Positions 18,920-28,068 of a stretch of DNA of 64,000 nucleotides are shown piece after piece. This DNA is from Methylobacterium pseudosasicola. GTDB taxonomy: Bacteria > Pseudomonadota > Alphaproteobacteria > Rhizobiales > Beijerinckiaceae. Each line of letters begins with the position of its first letter. The stretch's first letter is position 1. The stretch is taken from the NCBI RefSeq assembly GCF_900114535.1, contig NZ_FOTK01000011.1:1-64000 (forward strand), written 5' to 3'. Both the position numbers and the translations under genes were made by a program. The notes below the pieces were generated by a model that was not told where the DNA came from, ran no database searches, and saw only the letters and a list, made by a program, of their open reading frames with translations.

Positions 18920-19483
18920 ATGTCCCGACGCCTCACCGCCGCGCTCGGCCTCGCCCTCGCCGCAGTCACGATCCTTCCGCCGGCTGCCTTGGCCCAAGCG
19001 AACAAGTCGGCGCCCGCGAAGCCCGCTGCGCAGCCGAACACACCCGCCGCCGCGACGCCGACCTACACAGCGAGCCACCTGGCGCTGGCCCGGGAAGTGA
19101 TGCTCAGCTCCGGCATCGCCCGCTCGTTCGATTCGGTCCTGCCGGCCTTCGCCGACCAGATCCGCAAGCAGACCGTGACCCGGCCCGAGCTGACCAAGGA
19201 TCTCGACGAGGTCCTGACCTCTCTTCAGCCGGAGATGGAGCTGCAGAAGCAGCGCATGATCGACATCGCCGCCCGCACCTACGCGGCGAAGTTTCCGGAG
19301 CCCGAGCTGAAGGAAATCGCGACCTTCTTCCGCTCACCGGCCGGCAAGCACTACGTCGAGGCCCAGCCGCAGCTCCTCGACGAGATGGTGCAGGAGATGC
19401 AGGACTGGACGCAGGAAGTGTCCGAATACGTCATGGTCCGGGTGCGGGCCGAGATGGGCAAGCGCGGGCACCAGCTGCAGTGA
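18920..19483 (+). CDS. DUF2059 domain-containing exported protein
   Basis: A 187-residue protein with a signal peptide (cleavage after ALAQ near residue 26), an Ala/Pro linker and a helical DUF2059 domain. The domain includes LAREVMLSSGIARSFDSVLP and the diagnostic FPEPELKEIATFFRSPAGKHYVE in parts. The function is unknown. It follows rpiA by 30 bp and is probably cotranscribed. In many Rhizobiales gor comes next; here an extra gene and a repeat lie between. Confidence 0.88.
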   Translation: MSRRLTAALGLALAAVTILPPAALAQANKSAPAKPAAQPNTPAAATPTYTASHLALAREVMLSSGIARSFDSVLPAFADQIRKQTVTRPELTKDLDEVLTSLQPEMELQKQRMIDIAARTYAAKFPEPELKEIATFFRSPAGKHYVEAQPQLLDEMVQEMQDWTQEVSEYVMVRVRAEMGKRGHQLQ

Positions 19484-19533
19484 GGGGCTGGGCCGTCGTG
19501 AGATCGGCTTCAGCTCAGGCTGTCCCATTCACG

Positions 19534-19648
19534 CCCTCATCCTGAGGCGACGGAGCGAAGCGGAGGCCTCGAAGGAGCCCTCCAGGGATCACGCGGCCGG
19601 CTGGAGAGCTCCCTCGAGGCTCGCTGCACTCGCACCTCAGGATGAGGG
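19534..19648. repeat. Palindromic intergenic repeat, family B copy 1
   Basis: The unit begins CCCTCATCCTGAGG and ends CCTCAGGATGAGGG, a perfect inverted pair about 115 bp apart. Inner arms carry GCCTCGAAGGAGCCCTCCAG-type sequence. Further copies are at 28201-28310 and 45599-45712. It lies just upstream of the O-antigen-ligase-like gene. Confidence 0.85.
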
Positions 19649-19681
19649 GAATGGTTTGGATATCCGTTGTCCCTGAACCTC

Positions 19682-20935
19682 ATGCGAGCGCGATCAAACG
19701 GCCCAGCAGCCTCTGAAAAGCGCGCCAACCGTCTCTACGCGGCGGGCGCGGTCCTGCTCGCAATCCTGCCGCTGGCGATGGTGCTCGCCAACCGGTCGAG
19801 CCCGGCCGTCATCGGCCTCGCAGCGCTCGCCTTCCTGGTCGGACGCTTCTTCGAGGATCGCCGCACCCTCGCGCCACGCCTCCTCGCCCCCCTCGGTACG
19901 CCGCTCGGCCTCGCGGCGCTCGGCTTCCTGGCCTGGTGCCTCGTCTCCTTCGCTTGGACGCCGTTCCCCGGCGCGGCGCTGCGGTTACTCGGCGAGTTCC
20001 TGCCGACCCTGATCGCCGCCTACCTGCTGACCTGCCTCGCCCCGGGCCGGATCCCGGCCTTCGCACCCCGCCTCGCCGCCGGGGCGATCGTGCTGGCGGG
20101 CCTGATCATCGCCATCGACCTCGCCTCCGATCTGGCACTGGAACGGGCGCTCGGGCGCCGGATCGCGGCCTTCGTCCACAACCGGCCGGCCCTGACCCTC
20201 GATCTCGTGGCCGGCCCGGTGGCCCTCGTGCTCTGGCGGGCTCGCGCCCGGGGCCTTGCTTTCGCTACCCTAGCCTTCGGCGCCCTGGGCGTCCTGCGCT
20301 CGATCAGCGGCGCCGCCCAGCTCGGTTTGCTGGCAGGGGCCGGGCTGTTCGCCCTGACGCGGCTTCTGCCGATGCGGGTTGGGATCGGGCTGGCGGGAAT
20401 CGGCCTCGGCCTCGCCGTGGCCCTCGCCCCGGTGGAGGGCGACCTCCTCGCCAAGCTCATGCCGGAGGCGGCGCATGAGCGTCTGGTGCAATCCTCCTCC
20501 CGGGCGCGGGTCGCCATCGCCCGCAGCTTCGGCGCCGCGGTGGCGGCCGATCCGTGGCGTGGGGCCGGGTTCGGCACCAGCGCGCGCTTCGCCGAGACCC
20601 CGGTGGCCGGCACGGTCGCGCCGGAGATGCGGGTCCTCCTCCGGGTCGGCCACCCGCATAACAGCTTCCTGCAGGCCTGGGCCGAGTTGGGCTTGCCCGG
20701 CGCGCTGCTCGGCGCCCTGGTCTTGATGCTGATGCTCGGCCGCGTTGCCGCCCTGAAGCAGCCCGACCGCGCAGCGGCCCTCGGCCTGATCGCCTGCGCG
20801 GCGGCGATCGCGTTCGTTGAGCACAATGGCTGGGCGGCGTGGTGGACGGCCGGGCTCGGCGCTGCCATCACCTGGATGCGTGAGGCGGCGACGCCCCACG
20901 CCGCGACGATCCCTAAGATGGACGGCCCCGCATGA
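19682..20935 (+). CDS. O-antigen ligase / polymerase-like membrane protein
   Basis: A 417-residue polytopic protein with about ten to twelve hydrophobic segments. A periplasmic-loop motif GHPHNSFLQAWAELGLPG is typical of the Wzy_C/WaaL family (O-antigen ligases and polysaccharide polymerases). It probably joins or polymerises an undecaprenyl-linked glycan at the periplasmic face of the inner membrane; the glycan is unknown. The ATG at 19682 is preferred to a TTG at 19667. The stop overlaps the gor start (ATGA), so the two are translationally coupled. No other polysaccharide gene is adjacent. Confidence 0.8.
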   Translation: MRARSNGPAASEKRANRLYAAGAVLLAILPLAMVLANRSSPAVIGLAALAFLVGRFFEDRRTLAPRLLAPLGTPLGLAALGFLAWCLVSFAWTPFPGAALRLLGEFLPTLIAAYLLTCLAPGRIPAFAPRLAAGAIVLAGLIIAIDLASDLALERALGRRIAAFVHNRPALTLDLVAGPVALVLWRARARGLAFATLAFGALGVLRSISGAAQLGLLAGAGLFALTRLLPMRVGIGLAGIGLGLAVALAPVEGDLLAKLMPEAAHERLVQSSSRARVAIARSFGAAVAADPWRGAGFGTSARFAETPVAGTVAPEMRVLLRVGHPHNSFLQAWAELGLPGALLGALVLMLMLGRVAALKQPDRAAALGLIACAAAIAFVEHNGWAAWWTAGLGAAITWMREAATPHAATIPKMDGPA

Positions 20936-22317
20936 GCAGCGCCTACGACGTCGACCTCTTCGTCATCGGAGGCGGTTCAGGGGGCGTCCGCGCCGCCCGC
21001 ATCGCATCGGGCTACGGCGCCAAGGTCATGCTGGCCGAGGAGTACCGGGTCGGCGGCACCTGCGTGATCCGCGGCTGCGTGCCGAAGAAGCTGATGGTCT
21101 ATGCCGGCCGCTTCGCCGACGAGTTCGAGGACGCCGCAGGCTTCGGCTGGACGGTGGAGAACGCGCGCTTCGACTGGAGCGTGCTGAAGCAGCGTCGCGA
21201 CGCCGAGGTCACCCGCCTCGAAGGCATCTACGACACCAACCTGATCCGCGCCGGCGTCGAGATCGTGCCCGAGCGCGCGGTGATCGAGGATCCGCACACG
21301 ATCCGCCTGCTCGGCTCGAACCGGACCGTGCGGGCCGAGCGGATCCTGATCGCGGTGGGCGCGCACCCGGTGAAGGAGCCCGCGGTGCCGGGAATCGAGC
21401 TGGCGATCACCTCCAACCAGGTGTTCGAGCTGGAGACCCTGCCCGAGCGCATCCTGGTGATCGGCGGCGGCTACATCGCGGTGGAGTTCGCGGGCGTCTT
21501 CGCAGCTTTGGGCAGCCGCACGACCCTGCTCCACCGGGGCGACCGGCTGCTGCGCGGCTTCGACGACGAGGTCCGCGACGCCCTCGCCGAGGCCTACGGC
21601 CGGCGCATGGACCTGCGGCTCGGCCGCACCCTGGCCCGGATCGACCGGCGCGACGGCGGCCTCTGCGCCCGCCTCGACGACGGCGCGGAGATTTTTTGCG
21701 ACCAGGTGCTGGTGGCCACCGGCCGGCGCCCGAACGTCGCCGGGCTCGGCCTCCACAAGGTCGGGATCGAGACCGATTCCATCGGGGCGATCCCGGTGGA
21801 TGCCTATTCGCAGACCCCGGTCCCCTCGATCTACGCGGTCGGCGACGTCACCAACCGGGCCAACCTGACGCCGGTGGCGATCCGCGAGGGCCACGCCTTC
21901 GCCGACACGGTCTATGGCGGCAAGCCGTCCTGCGTCGATCACCGCCTGATCCCCACCGCGGTGTTCTCGACCCCCGAGATCGGCATCGTCGGCCATACCG
22001 AGGCCGCCGCCCGGGAAATCTACGGCAAGATCGACGTCTACAAGTCTCGGTTCCGGCCGATGAAGGCGACGCTCTCGGGTCGCGAGGAGCGGATCCTCAT
22101 GAAGGTGCTGGTCGATTGCGCCACCGATCGCGTGGTCGGCGTCCATATCTTCGGCCACGATGCCGGTGAGGTGATCCAGGCGGTGGGCATCGCCGTCACC
22201 ATGGGCGCGACCAAGGCGGATTTCGACCGCACCATCGCGGTCCATCCGACAGCCGCCGAGGAGCTCGTGACCATGCGGGTGCCGGAGGTGACCAAGCATC
22301 CCGTAGGCGTCGGTTAA
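20932..22317 (+). CDS. gor: Glutathione-disulfide reductase
   Basis: A 461-residue flavoprotein disulfide reductase that reduces oxidised glutathione with NADPH in the cytoplasm. The FAD loop is VIGGGSGGVRAAR, and the redox disulfide is C44/C49 in GGTCVIRGCVPKK. The nucleotide loop is VIGGGYIAVEFAG, and the second FAD motif is YAVGDVTNRANLTPVA. The dimer-interface segment FDRTIAVHPTAAEELVTM supplies the catalytic His-Glu. Length and motifs fit Gor rather than lipoamide dehydrogenase. It overlaps the preceding gene by 4 bp. Confidence 0.95.
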   Translation: MSSAYDVDLFVIGGGSGGVRAARIASGYGAKVMLAEEYRVGGTCVIRGCVPKKLMVYAGRFADEFEDAAGFGWTVENARFDWSVLKQRRDAEVTRLEGIYDTNLIRAGVEIVPERAVIEDPHTIRLLGSNRTVRAERILIAVGAHPVKEPAVPGIELAITSNQVFELETLPERILVIGGGYIAVEFAGVFAALGSRTTLLHRGDRLLRGFDDEVRDALAEAYGRRMDLRLGRTLARIDRRDGGLCARLDDGAEIFCDQVLVATGRRPNVAGLGLHKVGIETDSIGAIPVDAYSQTPVPSIYAVGDVTNRANLTPVAIREGHAFADTVYGGKPSCVDHRLIPTAVFSTPEIGIVGHTEAAAREIYGKIDVYKSRFRPMKATLSGREERILMKVLVDCATDRVVGVHIFGHDAGEVIQAVGIAVTMGATKADFDRTIAVHPTAAEELVTMRVPEVTKHPVGVG

Positions 22318-22371
22318 GTTCGCCGCGTCGCGGGGTCTCGACGCGGTGCGCGGCCGAGCCATATCAGGGTC

Positions 22372-22692
22372 ATGGGCAAGCAGGGCGCAGGCAAGAACAA
22401 TCGCGAGGACGACGCGCACGCGCGTCGCCAAGCGATCATCGACGGCCTGCTGGCCGACGCCCTGCGGCCGGCCTTCACCTACCGGGTGCCGAGCCACGAT
22501 GCGCTGCCCGCCGACATCCGCCGGGCGATCGACCGGCTGCTCGCGAAAGCCGAGACCCAGCGCAGCCGCTGCCTGACCTACGACGATCTCGAAGAAGCCC
22601 TCCCGCCCCGCGACGTCTCCGCGGAGGATCTGGAAGCGATCTTTTGGATTCTGGCCGAACACGGGATCGAGGTTGAGGACGGCGAAGCTTGA
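22372..22692 (+). CDS. Small protein with stand-alone sigma-70 region 1.1-like domain
   Basis: A 106-residue cytoplasmic protein. Residues about 64-103 (LTYDDLEEALPPRDVSAEDL then EAIFWILAEHGIEVED) closely resemble region 1.1 of RpoD-type sigma factors, the acidic domain that occupies the RNA polymerase DNA channel. No other sigma region is present. The N terminus is basic and polar and is followed by a helical segment. A role in modulating RNA polymerase or sigma is inference. The ATG has CAGGG upstream. It lies between gor and the DAHP synthase gene. Confidence 0.7.
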   Translation: MGKQGAGKNNREDDAHARRQAIIDGLLADALRPAFTYRVPSHDALPADIRRAIDRLLAKAETQRSRCLTYDDLEEALPPRDVSAEDLEAIFWILAEHGIEVEDGEA

Positions 22693-23138
22693 GCACGCGG
22701 CGGCGGAGGGAAGCCTGGGTGTATCCGTGAACGATGCTGTTCAGCTTTCGGCGCTGACTCACACCGCAGGCTAAACCAGCCCGTCATTCCGGGGCGCCGC
22801 AGGCGAGCCCGGACTCCAGAGCCGCCAGCGGCGCAAGACCTTGCGCCGCCTGAGTTTCTGGATCCCGGGCTCCGCTGCGCGGCCCCGGGATGACGAAGCA
22901 TGGCTTTCAGGCTTCGGAGAGAACCCAGACGCGTAAAGGTGAGAATGTCTTGCTCGGATCGGTCGGCGTCTAGACCACCCGCCGCGAAGACATCGCCCGG
23001 ACATGAACCAAGCAACTCTGCTTCAGGCTCCTGCCAGCCCTCAGGAATCCGCCACTCGCATGCTTCCGGGAACCTCTCTATAAGCCGCGCTTCGCGCGTC
23101 ATGCGCGATCGCACGAAGGATGTGCGCGGAGAGAGGTC
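22693..23138. other. 446-bp gap before the DAHP synthase gene, with one repeat
   Basis: Apart from the palindromic element at 22782-22895 I see no gene. The last 200 bp should hold the promoter and leader of the DAHP synthase gene, ending in a GAGAGAGG ribosome-binding site. A 26-codon frame at 23003 has no aromatic residues and no ribosome-binding site. Confidence 0.5.
22782..22895. repeat. Palindromic intergenic repeat, family D
   Basis: The unit begins CGTCATTCCGGGG and ends CCCCGGGATGACG, an inverted pair enclosing a GC-rich core with internal palindromes such as GGCGCAAGACCTTGCGCC. Similar elements are common between genes in alphaproteobacteria. I see only one copy in this window. Confidence 0.75.
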
Positions 23139-24521
23139 ATGGCCGAGCGTTGGACACCGAAGAACTGGCGGAACCTGCCGATCCAGCAGGTCCCCGCCTA
23201 TCCGGATTCGGCGGCGCTGCAGGCGGTCGAGACCCAGATTGCGAGCTTTCCGCCGCTGGTTTTTGCAGGTGAGGCCCGCAAGCTGAAGGCGGCGCTCGGA
23301 CGCGTCGCGGCGGGCGAAGCCTTCCTGCTCCAAGGCGGCGATTGCGCCGAGAGCTTCGACGAGCATTCGGCCGACAACATCCGCGATTTCTTCCGGGTGT
23401 TCCTGCAGATGGCGATGGTGCTCACCTTCGCGGGCGGCTCGCCCGTGGTGAAGGTCGGGCGCATCGCCGGGCAGTTCGCCAAGCCGCGCTCCTCGCCCAC
23501 CGAGACCCTCGACGGCGTGAGCCTGCCGAGCTACCGCGGCGACATCGTCAACGGCATCGGCTTCACCGAGGAGGCCCGCACGCCGGACCCGCGCCGGCAG
23601 CTCGAGGCCTACCGGCAATCGGCCGCCACCCTGAACCTGCTGCGCGCCTTCGCCACCGGCGGCTACGCCAACCTGGAGAACGCGCATCGCTGGATGCTGG
23701 GCTTCGTGAAGGATTCGCCGCAATCCTCGCGCTACCAAGATGTCGCCGGCCGCATGACCGATGCGCTCGACTTTATGCGGGCGATCGGCATCAATCCGGA
23801 AACGCATCCGGAGGTGCGGACCACCGATTTCTACACCAGCCACGAGGCCCTGCTGCTCGGCTACGAGGAGGCGCTGACCCGCGTCGACTCCACCACCGGC
23901 GATTGGTACGCGACCTCCGGGCACATGCTGTGGATCGGCGACCGCACCCGGCAGCCGGATCACGCGCATGTCGAGTACGCCCGCGGGATCAAGAACCCGA
24001 TCGGCCTGAAATGCGGCCCGTCCATGCAGGCGGACGGCCTGATCCGGCTGATCGACCTGCTCAACCCGGAGAACGAGCCCGGCCGGCTCAGCCTGATCTG
24101 CCGGTTCGGCGCCGACAAGGTCGGCGACCACCTGCCGGGCCTGATCCGGGCGGTGGAGCGGGAAGGGCGGTCGGTGGTCTGGATCTGCGACCCGATGCAC
24201 GGCAACACCGTCGCAGCCGGCCGCTACAAGACCCGGCCGTTCGACCGGGTGATGCAGGAGATCGAGGGCTTCTTCGGCGTCCACCGGGCCGAGGGCACGT
24301 TCGCGGGCGGCATCCATCTTGAGATGACCGGCAAGGACGTGACCGAGTGCACCGGCGGCGCCCGGGCCGTCACCGCCGACGACCTGCAGAATCGCTACCA
24401 CACCTACTGCGACCCGCGCCTCAACGCGGAGCAGGCGCTGGAAGTGGCGTTCCGCACCGCCGAGCTGGTCAAGGCCGAGCGCAGCCACAACGAGCGCCCG
24501 CGCCTCGACGCGGCGGAGTAA
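23139..24521 (+). CDS. 3-deoxy-7-phosphoheptulonate synthase, class II
   Basis: A 460-residue class II (plant-type) DAHP synthase that condenses phosphoenolpyruvate and erythrose-4-phosphate, the first step of the shikimate pathway. Motifs include [33 protein letters not shown] with a metal-binding Cys, [14 protein letters not shown], and [16 protein letters not shown]. Later come [16 protein letters not shown] and [18 protein letters not shown]. Length is normal. It stands alone with its own leader and faces a GGDEF/EAL gene across a hairpin. Confidence 0.96.
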   Translation: MAERWTPKNWRNLPIQQVPAYPDSAALQAVETQIASFPPLVFAGEARKLKAALGRVAAGEAFLLQGGDCAESFDEHSADNIRDFFRVFLQMAMVLTFAGGSPVVKVGRIAGQFAKPRSSPTETLDGVSLPSYRGDIVNGIGFTEEARTPDPRRQLEAYRQSAATLNLLRAFATGGYANLENAHRWMLGFVKDSPQSSRYQDVAGRMTDALDFMRAIGINPETHPEVRTTDFYTSHEALLLGYEEALTRVDSTTGDWYATSGHMLWIGDRTRQPDHAHVEYARGIKNPIGLKCGPSMQADGLIRLIDLLNPENEPGRLSLICRFGADKVGDHLPGLIRAVEREGRSVVWICDPMHGNTVAAGRYKTRPFDRVMQEIEGFFGVHRAEGTFAGGIHLEMTGKDVTECTGGARAVTADDLQNRYHTYCDPRLNAEQALEVAFRTAELVKAERSHNERPRLDAAE

Positions 24522-24535
24522 GGCACGCCGCGTAA

Positions 24536-24557
24536 CCCTCCCCCGAGCGGGGGAGGG
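24536..24557. terminator. Hairpin between convergent genes (possible bidirectional terminator)
   Basis: CCCTCCCCC and GGGGGAGGG form a perfect 9-bp stem around a GAGC loop, 14 bp after the DAHP synthase stop and 4 bp before the end of the GGDEF/EAL gene. No T-run follows, so intrinsic termination would be weak. Confidence 0.45.
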
Positions 24558-24561
24558 CCCC

Positions 24562-27453
24562 TCAGGCGATGGCCCGGGTGGCGCCGTTCCAGCGGTTGAT
24601 CACCTCGGCGACCTGGGAGACCGGGACCGGGCGGCTGATCAGGTAGCCCTGGATCTCGTCGCATCCCTCGGCGCGCAGATGCGCGAGCTGCGCTTCCGTC
24701 TCTACGCCCTCGGCGGTGGTCGTCATGCCGAGGCTGGAGCCCAGCCCGATCACCGCCCGGACGATGAAATCGGTCCCGTCCTTCACGCACAGGTCGCGGA
24801 CGAAGGACTGGTCGATCTTGATCTTGTCGAACGGGAAGCTGCGCAGGTAGCTTAGCGACGAGTAGCCGGTGCCGAAATCGTCCATCGAGACCCGCACGCC
24901 CAGCGCCTTCAGGCTGTGCAGGATCGCCGTGGTCGCGCCGGGATTGGCCACCAGCACCGATTCGGTGATCTCCAGCTCCAGGCGGCGGCCGGGTAGCCCG
25001 GTCCGGCGCAGCGCCTCCCGCACCGCGGTGACGAGGCTCGCCGAGGTAAACTGCACCGCCGAGACGTTGACCGCGACCTTGAGCCCGTCCGGCCAGCGGG
25101 CGGCCTCCTCGCAGGCCCGGCGCAGCACCCATTCGCCGAGCGGGACGATCAAGCCGAGCTCCTCGGCGATCGGGATGAACTCGGTTGGCGAGACGAAGCC
25201 GCGGGTCGGGTGGTCCCAGCGCAGCAGGGCCTCGAAGCCGCAGATCCGGTCGGTGCCGAGGCTGTAGATTGGCTGGTAGTAGACCTCAAAAGCCTCGCGG
25301 GCGAGGGCGTCGCGCAGGTCGCGCTCCAGGATCCGCCGGGCCTGGAGGCGGGCATCCATCTCGGGCTCGAAGAACCGGAACGAGCCCCGCGCCTCGGTCT
25401 TGCCGCGGTCGAGGGCGACCTCGGCATTCTTCAGGAGTTTTTCGCAGCTCGCGCCGTCGCCAGGCGCCAGGGTGATGCCGATGGTCAGCCCGACGCTGAT
25501 CTCGTGGCTGCTCAGGCTGTAGGGTGCGCTCAGCACCTCGATGATCCGGCGGGCCAGCACCGCGGCCTCCTCGGGCCGGTCGACGCCGCGCTGGACGACG
25601 ATGAACTCGTCGGCGCCGAGCCGGGCGACGCAGTCGATCTCGCGCACGCAAGCGGTCAGCCGCTCGCCCACCGCCGCCAGCAGCTCGTCTCCGATCCCGT
25701 GGCCGAGCATCTCGTTGACCGGCCGGAAATCGTCGAGATCGATGGCGAAGACCGCGAAGCCCGAGTCGCGCCCGGCCTGGGCCACCGCCATCTCGATCTG
25801 CTGACCCAGCGCCTCCCGGTTCGGCAGGCCGGTCACGGTGTCGTGGTGGGCCAGGAAGGCGATGCGGGCCTCGGCGCGGCGGCGCTCGGTGACGTCCTCG
25901 TAGGTCGCCACGAAGCCGCCATCGGCGGTCTCACGCCGGTCGATCGAGACGGTGCGGCCGTTGCTCAGCTCCTGGAACTGCGTGTGCCAGGTGCCGCCGC
26001 GATGCGCCTCGTGCTCCTGGCGGAGGAGCGAGGCGAGATCGCAGCCCGGATGGTTGCCGGCCGCAAGGCTCGCCCGCAGCACGTCCTGCGCCGAAATGCC
26101 GGGGACGATTACGCCGGCGGGCAGGCCGTAGATCTCGCTGTAGCGCCGGTTCACCACCATCAGGCGGTGCTGGGCATCGTAGAGGCACAGGCCCTGGGAC
26201 ATGTTGTCCAGAGCCGCGTCGAGCCGGAGGTTGGTCTCGGTGAGCCGGTCCTCCTGCTCCTTGAGCAGGCTGATGTCGCTGCACACGGCGACGAAGCCGC
26301 CCTGTTGGGTGGCGCTGCGGCTCACCCGCAGCCAGCGCCCATCCGCCAGCCGGATCTCGCCGTCGCGGGCGAGGGCCCTGAAGCACTCGTCGAGGGTTTC
26401 GGTGCCCGATTCCTCGGCAGGCCGCGACAGCGACACGCCGGCCGCGATCGCGGCTTCGAGCCCGTGGAAGAAGCGCAGGGCCTGGGCGTTGGCGAGCGCG
26501 ATGCCACCTTCGGCATCGACCACGACCACGCCCTCGCGGGAGGACTGGAGCGCGTCGGTCACCAGTGCTTCGGCGACCCGGCGCTGGCTGACCTCACGTT
26601 GCATCATTGCCTGGATGTTGTCGCGCATCACCGCCATGGAGCGGAGCAGGCTGCCGAGCTCGTCCCGGCCGCCGGCCGGGATCCGATCGTCGAGGCGCCC
26701 GCTGGCAATCCGCTCCGCCGCCACCGAGGCGTCCGCCAGCGGGCCGGTGATGCGGCGGTTGAGCAGCCACGCGATGAGCGCGCAGGCGAACACCGCCAGC
26801 CCGGCGACGATGGCGTTGACGTGCATCTCCCGGGCGACGAGCATCCGGGCGGCCTGCCGGAACGTGAAGCCGTCGCCGGCGGTGTAGTTCACTAGGAGGT
26901 CGATCTGGCTGTCAACCGCGTTGGCCTGCTGGTCCAGGGCGTCCCAACGCTCGGGCCGTGCCGTGGCCGGATCCAGGCTGCGGCGCATCTCTTCCCAGGC
27001 TGCCACCGCGGCCTGCACGGCGCCGGCCGTGCGCACCGACCGGTCCGATTGCGAGCGCTCCACCGCGATGGTCAGGTCTTCGGCCAGCGTGGTCGAGAGC
27101 TCGGCGATCTCGGCGTCGAGCTTGGTCGCAGCGGCGGCATCGCGGACATGCGTCCGGCGTGCGAAGGCGCTGCGCATCTTGGCGAAATCCGCCGCGGTCG
27201 CCCGGGCGTAATTGATGGACATCAGCGACTCGTCATAGGTGCGGTTGACGAGCACCCCAACATGCGAGATCGCCACGACGGCGTAGAGGCCGAGCGCGCC
27301 GGACAGCAGGCTCATGCCGAGGAAGGCGACGAAGATCCGGCCGCGGATCGTCGTGGACAGGCCCGTGATGCCGCGCGCAAGACGCGTCAGACCCAAGGGC
27401 GTCCGTTCGTCCGTCGCTCTCTCGGGGTCTCGCATCGCACCGGGCCGCCGCAT
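24562..27453 (-). CDS. Membrane receptor with HAMP, two PAS, degenerate GGDEF and EAL domains
   Basis: A 963-residue inner-membrane signalling protein. Transmembrane segments lie near residues 40-62 and 213-232, around a helical periplasmic sensor. HAMP follows at about 233-285, PAS domains at about 300-395 and 411-525, GGDEF at about 535-695 and EAL at about 705-955. The cyclase signature reads GADEF (613-617) instead of GGDEF. The EAL part is intact: EALLRW at 741, NVSAVQF, ELEITES, DDFGTGYSS, KIDQSFV and AEGVET. The likely output is hydrolysis of cyclic di-GMP, with the GGDEF domain possibly binding GTP only as a regulator. The start may be ATG 27453 or 27435. A CtrA-like box lies upstream. 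Confidence 0.93.
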   Translation of the reverse strand: MRRPGAMRDPERATDERTPLGLTRLARGITGLSTTIRGRIFVAFLGMSLLSGALGLYAVVAISHVGVLVNRTYDESLMSINYARATAADFAKMRSAFARRTHVRDAAAATKLDAEIAELSTTLAEDLTIAVERSQSDRSVRTAGAVQAAVAAWEEMRRSLDPATARPERWDALDQQANAVDSQIDLLVNYTAGDGFTFRQAARMLVAREMHVNAIVAGLAVFACALIAWLLNRRITGPLADASVAAERIASGRLDDRIPAGGRDELGSLLRSMAVMRDNIQAMMQREVSQRRVAEALVTDALQSSREGVVVVDAEGGIALANAQALRFFHGLEAAIAAGVSLSRPAEESGTETLDECFRALARDGEIRLADGRWLRVSRSATQQGGFVAVCSDISLLKEQEDRLTETNLRLDAALDNMSQGLCLYDAQHRLMVVNRRYSEIYGLPAGVIVPGISAQDVLRASLAAGNHPGCDLASLLRQEHEAHRGGTWHTQFQELSNGRTVSIDRRETADGGFVATYEDVTERRRAEARIAFLAHHDTVTGLPNREALGQQIEMAVAQAGRDSGFAVFAIDLDDFRPVNEMLGHGIGDELLAAVGERLTACVREIDCVARLGADEFIVVQRGVDRPEEAAVLARRIIEVLSAPYSLSSHEISVGLTIGITLAPGDGASCEKLLKNAEVALDRGKTEARGSFRFFEPEMDARLQARRILERDLRDALAREAFEVYYQPIYSLGTDRICGFEALLRWDHPTRGFVSPTEFIPIAEELGLIVPLGEWVLRRACEEAARWPDGLKVAVNVSAVQFTSASLVTAVREALRRTGLPGRRLELEITESVLVANPGATTAILHSLKALGVRVSMDDFGTGYSSLSYLRSFPFDKIKIDQSFVRDLCVKDGTDFIVRAVIGLGSSLGMTTTAEGVETEAQLAHLRAEGCDEIQGYLISRPVPVSQVAEVINRWNGATRAIA

Positions 27454-27484
27454 GACAGGTCCAGCGAACCGTAATTGCTACATG

Positions 27485-27499
27485 TTAAGACGTGATTAG
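27485..27499. promoter_or_regulatory. Possible CtrA binding site upstream of the GGDEF/EAL gene
   Basis: TTAA, seven bases, TTAG matches the alphaproteobacterial CtrA consensus TTAA-N7-TTAA with one mismatch. It lies about 32 bp upstream of the GGDEF/EAL start in the intergenic region shared with the cupredoxin gene. Binding is inferred only. Confidence 0.3.
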
Positions 27500-27650
27500 C
27501 TGCGCCAACCGCGCATTCAACGCGTGGATAATCATTTTGGCGGCGGGATTGACCGGTAAACAGCCGGATGAACCGGAACGTGCGGCATCCCGAAAATGAT
27601 TTCTCAATAAAATTCCCGGTAGAACTCCCGGGTCAGCCCCGGGGAATAGC

Positions 27651-28028
27651 ATGGCCTCCGCAGCGCCAAGTTTGACCGTATCGCTCCGCTGGAAGTCGGT
27701 CCTGCCGGCGGCGCTCGCCATGGCCCTCGGGATGATCTGCGGATTGATTCTGATTGGCGACCTCGAAGCCTCCGGGCTCCTGGTGTCGCAGAAGGGCCGC
27801 GCCTTCCAGCCCGGCAACATCTCGTTGAGCCGCGGCGAGACGGTGATGTTCGTCAACGACGACAGCGACCTGCTGCACCACGTCTTCGTCGAATCGGACA
27901 CGTTCAGCTTCGATTCCGGCGACCAGGAGCCGGGCAGCCGCACGCCCGTGACCTTCACCGAGAAGGGGACGTTCCAAGTGCTGTGCGGCATTCATCCCAA
28001 GATGAAGCTGGTGGTGCGGGTGAATTGA
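27651..28028 (+). CDS. Cupredoxin (plastocyanin/azurin-like) protein
   Basis: A 125-residue blue-copper-type protein. An N-terminal hydrophobic segment (about 18-36) is a signal peptide or membrane anchor. The copper ligands are recognisable: His76 or His77 in DLLHHVFVE, and Cys112, His115 and Met118 in LCGIHPKMKL, the C-x2-H-x2-M type-1 pattern. It should carry electrons in the periplasm or handle copper; its partner is unknown. It diverges from the GGDEF/EAL gene. Confidence 0.88.
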   Translation: MASAAPSLTVSLRWKSVLPAALAMALGMICGLILIGDLEASGLLVSQKGRAFQPGNISLSRGETVMFVNDDSDLLHHVFVESDTFSFDSGDQEPGSRTPVTFTEKGTFQVLCGIHPKMKLVVRVN

Positions 28029-28068
28029 GACCCGTTTGACGGGGATCCTGTCGCGGTTCGATTTCTCT

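Noticed and set aside
20977-22662. 561-codon minus-strand frame opposite gor
   Set aside because: It is a GC-rich antisense shadow of gor with no domain. The coding strand has clear Gor motifs.
23003-23083. Leader peptide for attenuation of the DAHP synthase gene
   Set aside because: The 26-codon frame has no Trp, Tyr or Phe, no ribosome-binding site, and no clear terminator/antiterminator follows.
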